Assembly (NCBI GenBank): GCA_039602395.1
Contig: JBCNJP010000007.1
Coordinates: 125,910,952-125,974,951 of the forward strand
Reading direction: 5' to 3'
Length of the DNA stretch: 64,000 nucleotides
DNA from: Deinandra increscens subsp. villosa
Taxonomy: Eukaryota; Streptophyta; Magnoliopsida; Asterales; Asteraceae
Shown here: positions 1-12,935 of the stretch, in pieces
Layout: each line of letters begins with the position of its first letter
Position numbering within the stretch: position 1 is the stretch's first letter
Translations under genes and position numbers: made by a program
The notes under the pieces: model-generated
Databases searched by the model: none
Told to the model about the DNA's origin: nothing
The model's input: the letters and a program-made list of their open reading frames with translations, nothing else

Positions 1-368
1 ACCTTCCAACTAGCCGGCTATTAGATTAAAGTTTTACAAAATATTGACCTATAAAGTATAAAATGTATATCAGAGGGTGTGTTGGATTTCAAAAATTCAA
101 AGTCAAGGGACTAAAAGTAACAATCTACATAAACACATCATTACCTCAATTCAAAAACCCTTAAAATCAAAGTCTTTCTCCTCCTCTTTCCCCTTCTTCT
201 GCATCATCTTCTTTCTCCCCCATTCTTTTGATAGCTGTACAATCATCCAATCCCCTCATCTATTCGTTCAATTTCCTTATCTATCTATATGTAATAAGTT
301 ATTTATACACACATATATAGCTAGATTGAAGAGGATTTGTTACTATTCCTATCAAACAAGGAAACAAG
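1..368 (+). promoter_or_regulatory. Upstream region and leader of the GIP1-like gene
   Basis: This is non-coding DNA ahead of the first ATG at 369. A strongly pyrimidine-rich stretch at about 171-230 resembles the Y-patch or CT-rich leader common in plant core promoters. A TATATATAG string lies near 313. The open frame from 77 is pyrimidine-driven low complexity and is not taken as a gene. The transcription start cannot be placed from sequence alone. Confidence 0.4.
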
Positions 369-3300
369 ATGAGCAGTGGGGTTAAGGTTTCCATTCCAAA
401 CAGCGTGAGAAAGACGATCCAGAACCTTAAGGAGATCACAGGTAATCATAGTGAAGATGAGATATACGCAATGCTCAGAGATTGCTCAATGGATCCAAAC
501 GAGACTGCGCAGAAGCTCCTATCGCAAGGTAACCTTTGCTTTCGTCGTTTTTCCATGAGATCCGTGATGTTTGTTAGGTTTCTAGAGCTATTTATGTTGT
601 GTATTTTATGTGATTTGTGCGGTAGTTTATTTGTTAATTCTGTAACTTATGTTGTTAGGGTTAGAGTGTTTCTCGAAGTTTGCTCTGATTTCTAGTCTCG
701 ATTCGCAGCTCAATCTGTGTTTATTCATTGTGATTCTTTCTAGTTAGAATGATTATGGGATTGAAATACTGTTTGCAAACTGGTTACAGCTCAATCTGTT
801 TGTATCTGTAAATCTGTAATTCTGTATAGATGTTGCATTCCATTTGAGAATGTTTGTTATATGTTATGTTTTAAAATGTTATTCTAATTGAAAATCTTTA
901 CTTGCTTCTTACTCAGATCCATTTCATGAAGTAAGGAGAAAGCGCGATCGCAAGAAAGAGGTAAGAAGAATAACCTAACGAGTTCAGTCATCTTTCATTT
1001 ATCGTACATCTTGGGGTCTCTTAGTGATAACATGTCTCTGGGATATGCTTTACACACCTGTTTACCTGTAAACGGTTTTAGGCTTTTGATTCAGGCAATT
1101 AACTTGTTATCGTGTTTTCAGCAGAATGTTATCAAAGAACCGACAGAGCCTAGATGGAAACCTGGGATGCAGGGTCGGGGAAACAGGGGCGGTAGAGGGA
1201 GCTACCTGTCTCGCCACAGTTCTCATGGTAATTCACGACTTGGATGTTTTAATTTGCTTCATTTGTTATGTTAATAACACTTGTGATTTTTCACTCAACC
1301 TTAGATAAAAGGGTGTTTGGATGTGTATTTCAAAGGTGATTATTGTGACTTCATGATTTATATTTAGATAGTCAGCTAAAGATTTGACTGGTTAGGAATT
1401 GTTATATTACTTTGTCTTTATCCTCAATGGTCAGTTTTCTTGTATAAACTCTTAACCTGCTTCTCCAATATCTGATAATTTTGGCCCTAAAAAGTAGAAA
1501 GTAGAAGACAAGCTAGTATCGGTATTGCCATAACCTACAAGATTGATTACTGTGACTTAAAGTTGCAACAACAAATTGGGGGGAGCTTCACACAATAGTA
1601 AACAAGTGTCTCAAGTGTTACACTAAAGCCACTCTAAGTTTTTTTTGTTCTTCTAAGGTCATACAACTTCTACTATGTGTTCCAGTTTTATGAAGTTTTT
1701 TCTGTAATTGTTAACATTTCTTAGATGTAAGCGATCTTAATGGCAAGTATGTGAATCCTAATTACTATTTAGTGTTTAAATTAACTTAAATCAAGAGGCA
1801 ACAATGAAGAAAAAAGTTACTAAATAATAACCAAGTTTCATTATCTTTGATTAAGTTACATTTAAAGAAAAAATAATCACCAAGTATTAACTAGGATCAT
1901 ATAATTTCCATTTAGAGGGAAAAACTGAGTGACTTTAGTGGAACACTTGGTTACTATTGTCTTAGTTTTCCCTAATAATTTTTGTAACATTTGAAGACCC
2001 CCTACCTTCCCTTGAAATGTTATGTGAAGGTCACAAGTGCACGGTTCAAAGTTTCTTTGACGGCGGTAGTTTCTTTTTTAAATAAAGGGGCTCTTGATTT
2101 AAGACATTTGTTACATAATTTTATAGTTACTTTTTAATTTCTTATTCCTGGGATTACTTCATAATAACCTTTAAATGATAACAGTTTGATTTTTGAAAAC
2201 CTAGATGCAGGCAGTAGCAAGAAGGCTCTATCGGGAAAAGAAAATGAAATCAATCAAGGTGCAGATGATCGTGTAATTCTGCCTGCACCTCAGGATAAGA
2301 AGAATAAAGAGATATCTATGGTTGCAAGGTATTGCATTCACTAGATTCTCCTATTTATTCATTTACATTTGAACTTTTTAATTCAAATGAATACAAAATA
2401 CGTGGCTTAAGTCCTCACAGTTTACATTTTCTACCTGATTATTTCCAGTTCTTCCATAGTTGCTGAGAATACTAGTGCTGTGCCAGTAAGTATTATCAAT
2501 GAATCTGAAGTCCAAATCTTGACTGCTGCTTCGGGAGATTTGCCTGCTTCAGATCCTATTCTTATCCCGTTGCAGGATTCCCAACTTCCTGTTGGTACAA
2601 TTAGGCGTGAACTTGGAAGTCAACAATCCTCTCCTGAAAAAGTGAACGAGGCCCCTGCTGAGACTAAAATCAAAACAGCCCGTGAGGACCTTTTCCTACT
2701 CAAAAGAGAATAAATTAATGTTCATATTGTAAAAATTATCTCAAAATATTTTTTTTTGTGAATGCCTACTATGACAGCTGGACCTGAGGTCGAGAACTCC
2801 TTCATGCAAGGAGATGAGTTTAACTTGGTTTCTTCTTCCATTGGCAGGCCACCTTCAAATCACAATAACAGGCCCCAAAAAGTGACTGGGCCTCATAAGG
2901 GTATGAAATCGTGTGATTCATACAAAGTAGTACTAAATGAAGTTAAAGTGAAATCTGGCTGATTTTTTTCTCCTTTTTTTTTTCTTTTTTTTTTTCTTTT
3001 ATGCTTTCCTACAGTTGGTCTGGGTAAGGAATGGAAACCAAAACCAACAAATTCTCTTCCTCCTCAGGAATCAGACATTCCAATTGAAGCTCATTCTTCA
3101 TCAAAGCCAGAATCTAGTATTTCTGATTCAAAGGAATCACACATTCCAGATGGTCAACAGGTTATTATCCCGAACCACCTTCATGTTCCTGAAGCTGAGA
3201 AACTAGGGTTCTGCTTTGGAAGCTTTGATGCTTCTTTTGGGCTTAATTCAAACACCTTGAGTGGGCCCGGGCCCATCAGTGACAGTAGTCCATCTATTTC

Positions 3301-6300
3301 TGAGGCTTCTGAGGAGACCACTCAACATGTAGAGGAACAGCCTGACAGGTTAGAATTTTCATAATTTTTTGTTTTCTTACTCAAGTATTTTGCATTTCGC
3401 GGACCAATCATTTTACTGGATTTAGGAATCAAGACGTGTTGGCAACTGCTGATGATGGAGATTGTCCTGATCGTCCACCATCCTCTTCTAATGTACATGA
3501 AAACTTGTCACCTAAAGGTGACTTATCATCTAATGTGGGCCCTGAGCACACCGTTTCCAAGCAAGAGACATCACTCCCAGTGCCAGGTCATCAATATCCA
3601 GTGGTTCATCCTTCTACGAACTTGAGTTTTGGCTTCATCCCACCAATAATTGGCAACCAGCGGGCACCTTTTGAAAGCAACGATTCTCAACCTCTTGATG
3701 CTTCTCGTGTTCCAAGCTTTGTTGTAAGTTTTTTTATGAGAATAACTTGGATACAGTATAAATTAGACTTGATATTTTCTTGTCTAAGAACCGTTTGAAT
3801 TAGTAACAAGCGGTTGTTGAAAATGCATCCTCAAGAAACTTTACATGAAATTAGAGGTTACAAAACCATAGTTGTCAGAGACCCCCAGGCGAGGCGCAGG
3901 CACAAGGCACTCCAACGAGCTTCTGGCGAAATCTAGTAAATTCCAGCCAAACCGGTCCAAAACATCCAAAAATGGCCTGCAACCAGCCTAAATAGCTTAA
4001 AACATGCTAAAACCCCCTAAAAATGGTATGCTTTTTTGCTATGTGCCTTCCGTATCACAAGCCCTCGCTTTTTAAGCGCCCAGGCCTAAGGCTCACTCGA
4101 CGTCCCAAAACCTTAAGTGCCCCTTGCACATTCGACAACTATGTGCAAAACATATAACGAGTAATTGTTTCATGTATATTGGAATGGGCTAGCTAAGCAG
4201 AAACACTTTTTGCTCAAGATTTCGTACTTTTAATAAATAATTAGTTGTTCAACTAATTCAGAAATGAAGTAGTTTTCTGACAAAATGATTGAGGAGGTTT
4301 TATGTATCAAAAACATACCTTGAGCAACTTTTGACACAATTCCGTTTCCTTTTAAGCTAATATTTATTTTTATTTTACGTGTTTGACATATTAGAGATTT
4401 AACACAACCCAAATTAACCCGTTTATAAGTGAATATGTCGAAATAGCTACCTCCACATGATACTGTCACCATAAGAAATATTCTGGCTCTTGACTTTTCA
4501 TCATTATTGAACCACTGAGTGTAAGTTTATGTGTATCTTTTTATGTATATTTGTTATATACAGGTTCAACAACCATTTGACCCGGCAGGCTACTATCCTC
4601 AGTTTTATCGCTCTGGTGGTGATAGTGATGGCCGCATATCACCATTCCACACACCCAAGTACAATGGAAATGTTCCCGTTTTATCTCAACAGACTTCTCA
4701 ATCCTCTCAAGAGGTTTGCATTTTGTGCTTATATATTCTTTGTAAAATACTTGGATGTTCTATTTTTAATTTTTCACACATTTGGTTTAGTACTATTGAT
4801 TTAATGAATATGGACGACAGGTTGGGAACTCTTTAATGTTATCTGGTGCTGGTCCCACACCATTAGCCACACAAGCAGGTGGGGTCATGCTGAGCTCCAT
4901 AGCTGTGACTCAGCAACCATTGCCAGTGTTCAGGCAACCAACTGGGTTACATTTACCACATTACCCTCCAAATTATATCCCATACGGCCCGTATTACTCT
5001 CCATTTTACATTCCTCAACCGGCCATTCATCAATTTTTGAGTAACGGTGCATTCCCCCAACAACCTCCAGCTGGCAGTATGCATCCAGCTCCACCAGTGT
5101 CAACTCCCAAACATCCACTTCAGCAATACAAACCCGGAAGTAATACCGCAAACCTGGGTATGTATGGACCATATGGCTCAAACCCAGCAGGCTATAATTT
5201 GAACTCAGCTGTGACAGCTGGTAATTCAACCTCTAATGAAGAGCTTGGTGGGTCCCAGTTCAAGGAAAGTAATGTTTATGTAACAGGACAGCAGGTTAGT
5301 TTCATGTACTTTACCTGATCATTGTTATCTCATGTTGGCTTTGGGTTTCCCTCTCTTCAAAATAATGTTTATTAAGATTTAGGTTTGCTTGCCTATGACC
5401 TTTGGTCTCTGCCTCTCTTGTAGAATAGGCCTGCCATTGGGCTGGGTTTGATTCAGGTCTGATTCAATACAAACCATTTATATGATCCAGCTTCTCAAAA
5501 AACTTGATCCATAGATTCACTAGTTCAGCTCGTTTAAGATAGATTATTACTTTGGTTGATCCATGTTCGGTTTGGTTTGACCCATTTATTCATGTTTTTG
5601 TACCTTATAGGCTTATTATACATGCATAACCTATTACCAAACATCACCTCAACCAGCCTGCCCCCTCCCATTTCCATCCACAAAACTCATCTCTCATCTC
5701 TATTTGTTTTTTAAACTTGATTTAAAAACATTATAATTAAATGTTATCTATGGGACTGTATTCATTTGAAGATGCATCTTTTTTTAACATGAGTGATGAG
5801 TTTATGAAGATAAGTTTTTATTTGTAAGTAGATGACAAACCATTACTATAGATTAGTTGGGCTATCTATGCCACAATTCATCTGTTTAAGTTAGTTGGGT
5901 TATGGGACAGATCATAACCCAATAGTTCAGATCATTGACCAATCTTACCCATTTGATAGGTCCGAGCATTCAGAGCATGTTCTCCATCTCCATCTCTAAA
6001 ATTTTGAGTTTTCCATCATTTTTCATCTCCAACAGTCTTCATCTCCATCTCTAAAATTTTAGAGTTCTGTCAAGATGATTAATCTTGACAATCTGATCTT
6101 TGAAGTATTTGGACTACTTTATTTTGCACACAGCTCACACTTACACAATCAAACACAGTGCCAAATGTGTGGCAAACCGCACTCCTAAAATTTCACCAAA
6201 TGTTGTGGAAATGTGTATGTATTTTTGGCTGAAAACTTATATTCAATTGAATTCTCATTATACATATAAAGGCATGAATTACAAAAGAGAAGATTGGTTT

Positions 6301-6764
6301 ATCCAGATTATTCAGCATTCTCTCTTTATTTACTTTTTATACTCGATAAAATTGTGGGGTACTCTCAAACAATGGTTATTGTTATAATTTCACGAATTAT
6401 ATCTTCATCATGTAATTAGTAACTTTATGAATGGTACTGTGCATGTCCACAACTTTATATATATTTCTGTTTGTAGAGTGAAGGTTCAGGTGTATGGATA
6501 CCCGCACCCGGTAGAGACATATCTGGTTTGCAGCCAAGTCCTTTTTATAATCTTCCACAAGGCAGTCAAGTTGCATATACACCACCACAGGCTGCACATG
6601 CAACCTTTGCTAGTATTTATCAACCGGTTACCACCACATCCATTCACCCGCTTCTCCAACAACCTCAGACTATAGCTGGCGGTGGTGACATGGTGGGACC
6701 CACATCTACGGTCTACCAGCAGCCGCCCCAGCCCCCCCAAATCAACTGGCCTAACAACTACTGA
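369..6764 (+). CDS. GIP1L: GBF-interacting protein 1-like (DUF1296 / GIP1 N-terminal domain)
   Basis: I read eleven exons: 369-528, 917-960, 1122-1227, 2205-2328, 2449-2681, 2778-2900, 3015-3348, 3426-3723, 4564-4713, 4821-5294 and 6477-6764. All junctions are GT-AG, phases agree, and the sum is 2334 nt (777 aa plus stop). Residues 1-60 form the GIP1 N-terminal helical domain (starts MSSGVKVSIPNSVRKTIQNL, with EDEIYAMLRDCSMDPNE). An RGG-like patch (GRGNRGGRG) follows, then a long low-complexity tail rich in P, S, Q, G and Y (PPNYIPYGPYYSPFYIPQPA). Arabidopsis GIP1 binds G-box bZIP factors and promotes their DNA binding; a nuclear co-regulator role is inferred from that family. The least certain junction is the exon 5/6 intron (donor after 2681, acceptor at 2777). 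Exon 3 could also start at 1125. Intron 8 holds a hAT-like MITE. Confidence 0.88.
3867..4143. mobile_element. hAT-like MITE in intron 8 of the GIP1-like gene
   Basis: The ends are inverted: CATAGTTGTC at 3867 and GACAACTATG ending at 4143. The flanks are TACAAAAC (3859-3866) and TGCAAAAC (4144-4151), matching at 7 of 8 positions, the target-duplication length of hAT elements. There is no coding potential inside. The family is inferred from duplication length only. Confidence 0.6.
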
Positions 6765-8043
6765 AGAAACCTTCCAATCTTTTAAAAAAAAGACAGCAAA
6801 AACTAGAGACACAACTCGTAAGTACATGGATTTGTTTTTTTTCAGCAACAGATTTGGAAAATGGTGGAGTTGAGTGTAAAGCATTTTATAGGAGTGGATT
6901 ATTTGCCATTGGGAGTCTTTTTAAGGATGAAAAAAGAGGATGAAATCGTCATGTAACACTGATTATGACCGTTTTCAAGTTAGTTGAGCCTGTTTCTCCC
7001 ATATGTAGTTGTGTAAGCCTATTCGTATTAGAACCACCATGAGAGTTGACTATCTTGATTCTTGTCTTTTCAGTTTCTTTAAAATTTGAGGTTTAATAGG
7101 TGGTATAATTGGGCTTTTAGAGGGTTTTGTTATTTTGGTGTTACCTGTAAAGTGATTGATTTTGATAGCAAGAGAGAACGTAGTTGAACTGTTGTAATTG
7201 GTTATTGGTATTTGGTATAAGCAAATGCAGCATTCAGAATCACAAATTGGTAGCAGCAGCAGCAGCAGCAGCCAGGGGGTTCATCAAGGTAGTTGTTCAT
7301 TGGGTCTGAACTGATATATAGATTTGACCTTTTAGATTTGAAACGTATAATATCAGGCATCATACCAAGTGGGTCAAGTTATCCTAATGTTTGTGTTTTG
7401 ATCATAGGCTGTTCAAAACACTCAATTATGAGGTTTATGGATTAAAAGGATTAAATTTTTAATTCGTTTTTTTTTTTTTTTTTTGTGAATCAAAACACTA
7501 TGTGCTATTATGCAACATAGTCCTGCCTAAAAGTTGGGAATTTGGATTAAACAATGCACCACTATGTACATTAAAGAATGAAATTTGGGTTTTATGGTAA
7601 GGTGGTACAGGACTATGTACTTTTATATACACAATCGTGTATGTTTAGAATTATGATTTTTTTTATCTTTGTTTATTGAATAGAATGGAAACCTATATTA
7701 TGAACCCGTGATATTGTTTTAGGGTATATAATTCTTGTATTCACTTTCCATTTTTGTTAAGAGTATGTGATTTGAGGTAACAGACCATCACATGGTCATG
7801 GAAAGAGGTCATTGAGGATTACAATGTCTTGCTTTTGCCTTTTATACAAATTTTATTTGTACCTTTTAGTATAAAAACTTATATTTTCAATAAGAGATTA
7901 GGGTTTGGTCTTCAACCGACAACAAGTGAAGTGATGATAATGTAAGAACTTTTGGTCCTGACAGATAATCTAATGTTTTTAGAACTTAGAAGAGCAACTA
8001 GATAAGAGATTAGGGTTTGGTCTTCACAATTAAGTATGTTTAA
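6765..8043 (+). other. 3' flank of the GIP1-like gene
   Basis: The start of this stretch should be the 3' untranslated region, though no polyadenylation site can be fixed. It contains an AGC repeat at 7252-7272, a poly-T run near 7468-7483, and an 11-bp inverted pair (ACATAGTCCTG near 7515, CAGGACTATGT near 7607) about 90 bp apart. No gene is seen. Confidence 0.5.
7252..7272. repeat. (AGC)7 microsatellite
   Basis: Seven perfect AGC units lie about 490 bp past the GIP1-like stop codon, in the likely 3' UTR or just beyond it. Confidence 0.9.
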
Positions 8044-8696
8044 GTGCATGCGGTATGGGTTTTTAATCACGACGTTAAACTTACGTGGCACTCAAATTCA
8101 CTGCGCCAAACCATCCCACCTTCGCGTTATCCGCTGTGCGCGATTATTTGCGTGAAGTTCTTCACGCCGGTGAAGACATCACATGTTCCAACCACTAGTT
8201 GACACCTCATCTCCTATATATTAATATTAAATGTAAATAATTATTTAGATTAGAATATGATTTTTCCTAAATAACTTTTACATGTTAATTTTTTAAAAAA
8301 AAAACAAAATTCGAAGCCTTCTATATTTTTTTTTCTGAACACAACGACATAAGTTTGAACGAAAACGGACTAGCTATTTTTTTAAAATATTTTTTGTCTC
8401 GTAAGCACTTTTTCATACATTTGTAACCTCGTAAAAGATAATCGAACTTTTTGAAATGTTTTCGAACATCTTTGTAAAGATAAAAAAGAATTAATCGATG
8501 TTTAAATTTCAGTGTTTAAATTTTATGACTTATTTATTTGTTTAAAAAATCGAAAAGAAAAAGAAAAAAAAATAATACAAAAAGAAGACCACACCACATA
8601 AGTATACCACCATGTGTGTGGTAAGTGCATGTGGTCCAGTCAACGATGACGTGGCCACCACACCACCATCACACCACATGGGTATACCACATGCCC
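8044..8696. mobile_element. PIF/Harbinger-type MITE, copy A
   Basis: This 653-bp non-coding element starts GTGCATGCGGTAT and ends ATACCACATGCCC, so the ends are inverted (GGGCATGTGGTAT on the other strand). It is flanked by TAA (8041-8043) and TAA (8697-8699), the 3-bp target duplication of PIF/Harbinger elements. Its middle shares long blocks with the element at 20425-21104, such as AGTTTGAACGAAAACGGACT, and both end in repeated CCACACCAC and TATACCACCATGT motifs. Confidence 0.75.
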
Positions 8697-8699
8697 TAA

Positions 8700-9351
8700 G
8701 TGAAAATAACTTAAGATAAACGGTCTCTTGAGAAGTCTCTAAGGTTGTAAAAACAATTCTTTTAGCATTCTTTCAAGCAAAACAAGCAATATTGAGTCCG
8801 TCGCTATCGTAAGAGATAGAGGTGTTCGTTCATTGACATGACATGGTGTTTGTGGCTATACTGAGGGGCTTGTTTGTTGGGATGTGTGGTATTTGTTCCT
8901 TTTTCTCCTCTCACATGGTATTATTTAATTGGGTTGAATGTGAGAAGAACATGTATTTTTTAGTGTGGGGTTAAATCTATTTGTGGAAAGAATTGTGAAG
9001 AATGACTAAAAAGCTGACGTGACATGCTTGTTAGGATTGTTTGTGGGAAGGACGGATGTTAGCGTTGGAGATAGTCTGATAGTTTGAAAGATCACATGTC
9101 ACATGAAACCACCGCTTTTAACTCATTCTAAAAAAGAAGACCATCGAGATACTTGAAACATGATTGAAGTGATAGATTTGTGTCGAAAGTGATAGATATG
9201 GACGTTGTTTTGTTCTTTTTTATTCATGTAACCCCTCTTTCTTATAATTCTAGTTACGCAAGATTTTAATCACTCATAGATATATTTGCAACGCAAATTT
9301 ATCATTTTTTTAGAATGTTAAAATGATTACACATGTACTTAACAAGATTTA
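8700..9351. other. Spacer with no gene
   Basis: AT-rich spacer between a MITE and a SINE. I see no credible open frame, RNA gene or delimited repeat. Confidence 0.5.
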
Positions 9352-9620
9352 GTCATTGGGCTTTGGCTCAATGGACATGGAGTGAGAGTTAGAGCTTGTG
9401 ATTAAAGGTTACAAGTTCGAATCTTCTAAGGAGTTTTTTCTGACAAGGGGCAGTTTCCTCCTGAATTGGTGACCAGTTGAGTGCATGACTGATGTACGAG
9501 CTTCTTCCATAAGGGACGTGGCAGTTGCGTCACCACTGGATTCGAGTTGGAGATGATCGGGTGGAATGCCTTCAACCCTCGTCAGTGATCCAAATCCTTC
9601 GTTCAAAAAAAAAACTTTAA
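9352..9620 (+). mobile_element. tRNA-derived SINE (first copy)
   Basis: The head contains a pol III A-box-like TGGCTCAATGG (about 9364) and a B-box-like AGTTCGAATCT about 50 bp later. The body ends CGTTCA followed by an A-run at about 9604-9614. AAGATTTA flanks the element (9344-9351 and 9621-9628), a plausible target duplication. The shared CGTTC plus poly-A end with the element at 23273-23547 suggests related SINEs. The small minus-strand open frame inside is not a gene. Confidence 0.6.
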
Positions 9621-9943
9621 AAGATTTAAACCTATAACATTTTGATTAAGAATTCATAATTTTACCATCTAACTATAACACTTAACTTAAATTTACCTGC
9701 AATTTAATTCTTCTAAGGGTTAAAAAATGTACCCAAATTTAAACGTAAACAAAGTTCACTCTAGAAAAGACATAATAGAGGATATGTATATAGATGTTAC
9801 TATAGAAAACCTAACGAAAAAACAAGTATAACGCCAAATGTATATCGGGGCACCAATATTGCTAACCATTAATCTTCAGAAACACGATTCCATGGCCGAC
9901 GGGTGCTAATTTCCTCGGAGAAAGATAGGCCGTAAATAAATCG

Positions 9944-11522
9944 ATGGGTGAGGAAGACGAGAGATGGAATCACAACAAGAAACAAACACTAACCGATGAA
10001 ATCTCCCATAGATTGATCAACGGAGACCTCGCAACCAAGATTCAAGCTGCCAGAGAGATCAGAAGCATGATTCGTAACCGTAATTCCTCCGCGAAGATTC
10101 GCGTCAAGTTCGCCGCCGCCGGCGTTATTCAGCCGCTTGTCCTCATGCTCTGCTCCCAACACCACGATGCTCGTGAAGTTTCTCTTCTCGCGCTCCTCAA
10201 TCTCGCCTCCAGAAACGAGCGGTTAGTCTCTGATTCATACATTTGTTGTGTATTTTGAATTGATTTCGAACGGGAATATGAAATTCTAGGTTTTAGAGAA
10301 CATGAATGAAGTTAGGGTTTGTGAATTTTGTAGTTCAAATGATGAAATTGAAGATCGGAAACCGTTGTGATTATTTTTTGAATCATGGAATTGAGTGTAG
10401 AAGGTGATTTTAATCCAAATTCTTTGGTTTAGGAGCTTCTCATAAGTTAGGGTTTTTATTTTCTTATCAAAATTTGTTCATCCTCTTTAGGCATGTAAAT
10501 AACTGAACATTCAACCGTCAGGAATATAACTTTTTGTTCATTTAATTAAACGAGCAAATTTCGTTAATTAATGTTCATTTCCATTTCTTAACAAATGAAC
10601 ATTAAGAAGAAAATTCATTAAGTGTTCATGTTCGCTCGTTAATCTTTAAGAATAAACGAGCGAATGAACACAAACAAGTCAATTTGTGTGTTCGGTTCGT
10701 TTATAGGCCTAATCCTCTTTAAACTACAGAAACAAAGAACAAATAGTGACATGTGGAGCCATCCCTCCACTCGTGAAGCTTCTCAAGTTCCAAAACGCGG
10801 GCAACCTGCGAGAATTAGCAACCGCTGCAATTTTAACTTTATCAGCAGCACCAAACAACAAATCAACTATAGCCAATTCAGGAGCAATCCCACTTTTGAT
10901 TCAAATCCTCAGCTGTGGGACTGTTCAAGGAAGAGTAGATGCGGTCACCGCCCTCCACAACCTAATCAACACGTCCAAACAAGACCCGCCCATAGTTCTT
11001 GATGCTGCCGCTGCATCACCGCTCATCAACCTTCTTAAAGAATGCAAAAAAAGTTCCAAATTTGCTGACAAAACCACCGGTTTGATTAACATTATCTCCA
11101 AATCTCATGAAGGAATACTCGCCATCACAAAAGCCGAAGATGGGATACTAACATTAGTAGAAACAATCGAAGATGGATCTTTGGTTAGCACAGAAAACGC
11201 CGTTGGTGTTCTGCTTGAATTGTGTATGAGCTCGAGAAGTAAATACCGGGAACTTATTCTTAACGAGGGTGCGATTCCTGGTTTGTTACGGTTAACTGTG
11301 GATGGGACCCATGAAGCCCAGAACAAGGCTAGGTTGCTGCTGGACCTACTTAGGGACTCGGCTCCTGAGAAGAGGCTGAGCTCGTCGGTTTTGGAGAAGA
11401 TGGTTCATGAAGTTGCAGCACGAGTTGATGACGGGTCGGGACATACAGTTGAAACTGCAAAGATATTGTTGCAGGATATGGTTCAAAGAAGCATAAGCAT
11501 GGCTTCATCTTGCACACCCTGA
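9944..11522 (+). CDS. ARM-repeat protein (U-box 4-like family, without U-box)
   Basis: There are two exons, 9944-10221 and 10730-11522 (1071 nt, 356 aa), with a split CGA codon across a GT-AG intron. The protein is almost entirely armadillo repeats with the usual patterns, for example GAIPPLVKLLKFQNAGNLRE, GAIPLLIQILSCGTVQGRVD and GAIPGLLRLTVDGTHEAQNK. Plant databases often call such proteins U-box domain-containing protein 4-like, but no U-box is visible, so E3 ligase activity should not be assumed. A scaffold or adaptor role is inferred. The start is the first in-frame ATG, followed by an acidic and basic leader (MGEEDERWNHNKKQ). The intron carries a hAT-type MITE ending 18 bp before exon 2. 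The roughly 320 bp upstream of the ATG shows no other feature. Confidence 0.88.
10488..10711. mobile_element. hAT-type MITE in the ARM gene intron
   Basis: The 224-bp element starts TAGGCATGTAAATAACTGAA and ends in the inverted form (TTCGTTTATAGGCCTA). A perfect 8-bp duplication ATCCTCTT lies on both sides (10480-10487 and 10712-10719). The interior is built of GTTCATTT/AATGAAC-like inverted motifs with no coding frame. The right-hand duplication forms part of the pyrimidine tract just before the splice acceptor at 10728-10729. Confidence 0.85.
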
Positions 11523-11769
11523 AAATGAGGTGATTTTAACTAACCTTATAGGGATTGTAAAGTGAAATATTGTAATGGGAATATGATATATGCAAACATC
11601 CCACCATTTTGACCAAGGGAGTTTTTACATAACATGATTAATGATGTGCCAATCAGTTGATTTTGATGGTGTGCACATTATCTTTCTTTCATTTCTTTTA
11701 GACATTTAAAATTTTTAGATTTGAAACATTTATCTATATACATTTCAATTTAAATCTTGAAAGCAAGTC
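11523..11769 (+). other. 3' flank of the ARM gene
   Basis: Probable 3' UTR and spacer before the LINE fragment. No other feature is visible. Confidence 0.45.
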
Positions 11770-12935
11770 TCGATCTGGTCAACTCTTTGAGGGCGCCAAG
11801 GCATATGCTAGTCTAACTACTCCATCAAGGCCGTCCTTTTGGAACAGCGAGTTGAAGTTTTTTAATGGTATTGGTCCAAAATCAGGGTCGTAAATGTAAA
11901 AAATGAGTGGGCAATGATCTGAAAACTCTCTGGTTTTAGCTGTAAGCTGTAACCGTAGTTCTTGGCCAAACCTGTAAAAACTTCCTGCAAAATAAAACAG
12001 GATCGGTTTTGCTCAACTTGTCCCCTTTACTAGATAATAAGTAAATCTAACACCACTGATGTTTGGATCGATAAGCTCCATGTTCGAAAGAAAGGCGTTA
12101 AAATCTCTTGTTGAGGAACTACAAAATTATGAATTTAGTCTCTCATTAGTGGCTTTAACAACATTGAAATCGCTTCGTTCATTGATTCTTCAACGATAGG
12201 ATTTGGTTCCACACAGATCTTTTCAGGGACTTCACATTGACAATGATCACATCTTTTTAGCAGCCTACCACCTTTCCTCGAGTTAGTAAAAACTAAAAAG
12301 TTCCTATGTTTAATTGTGTCCAAGAGTTGGAATGATTACGGATCCCACAAGCTAACTAAACCTCCAGATTTGCACTCAGCCCCAACTGCCTCGCACTCGA
12401 ACACCGTCCTACTCCAAAGTCTAGCCACTGGTATTTTGGATACGTCTTCAAGCTTCGTCTCTTGGATTACAATGAACAAAATATTATTCTTCGCTTTCAG
12501 CCTCTCCACCCAAGAGTGTTACTTCCGACTCCACGTATGTTTAGGGACATGCATAGGCGAAGCTTAGAAAGGACGGGGCGATCGTCCTCGCGGTTTTTTT
12601 CTGCCAGAAGCACTGATATTCATAATTTTTGTAAAAAAAATTATATGTATTGGGTATCGCCGCCTCAGATATATTGATCTATCGCCCCGCCGCCTCAGAT
12701 ATATTGATCTATCGCCCCCTCAGTAGAATTTTTGAGTCCGTTCATTCGGGACTTTCTTTCAAGCTTCGTCACTGGGGACATGATATTTATTGGGGACAGA
12801 TGTTTCCCTTCTTCCGCAACAAGGTTTACCACATGTCCCTCAAACTCTTTCATGCCAAATCCAATAGGTTCCCCCACTTGAGAAGTATTTCTAGCCTCCT
12901 CTTCGACGCCATTCCGATGCCAATATCTATTTGAG
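11770..12935 (-). mobile_element. Degenerate LINE (L1-type) fragment: end of ORF1 and endonuclease
   Basis: Read on the minus strand, scattered frames give the hallmarks of a plant L1 apurinic endonuclease: VIQETKLEDVSK at about 12475-12440, GGLVSLWDP near 12360-12335, and SDHCPLIFYIYDPDFGPIPL near 11921-11865. Upstream on the minus strand (12877-12695) a frame with GEPIGFGMKEFEGHVVNLVA could be the tail of ORF1. Stops and frameshifts interrupt it and no reverse transcriptase domain follows, so it is a dead, 3'-truncated or rearranged copy. The stretch 12545-12725 looks like a later insertion or rearrangement, including a tandem duplication. Confidence 0.65.
12661..12720. repeat. 30-bp tandem duplication
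   Basis: Two adjacent 30-bp units beginning CGCCTCAGATATATTGATCT differ only at the last base or two. They lie inside the LINE-derived stretch. Confidence 0.85.

Noticed and set aside
4930..5229. Minus-strand frame opposite the GIP1-like gene
   Set aside because: It is a shadow of exon 10 with no independent signal.
6486..6884. Minus-strand 132-codon frame
   Set aside because: Shadow of the last GIP1-like exon and 3' UTR.
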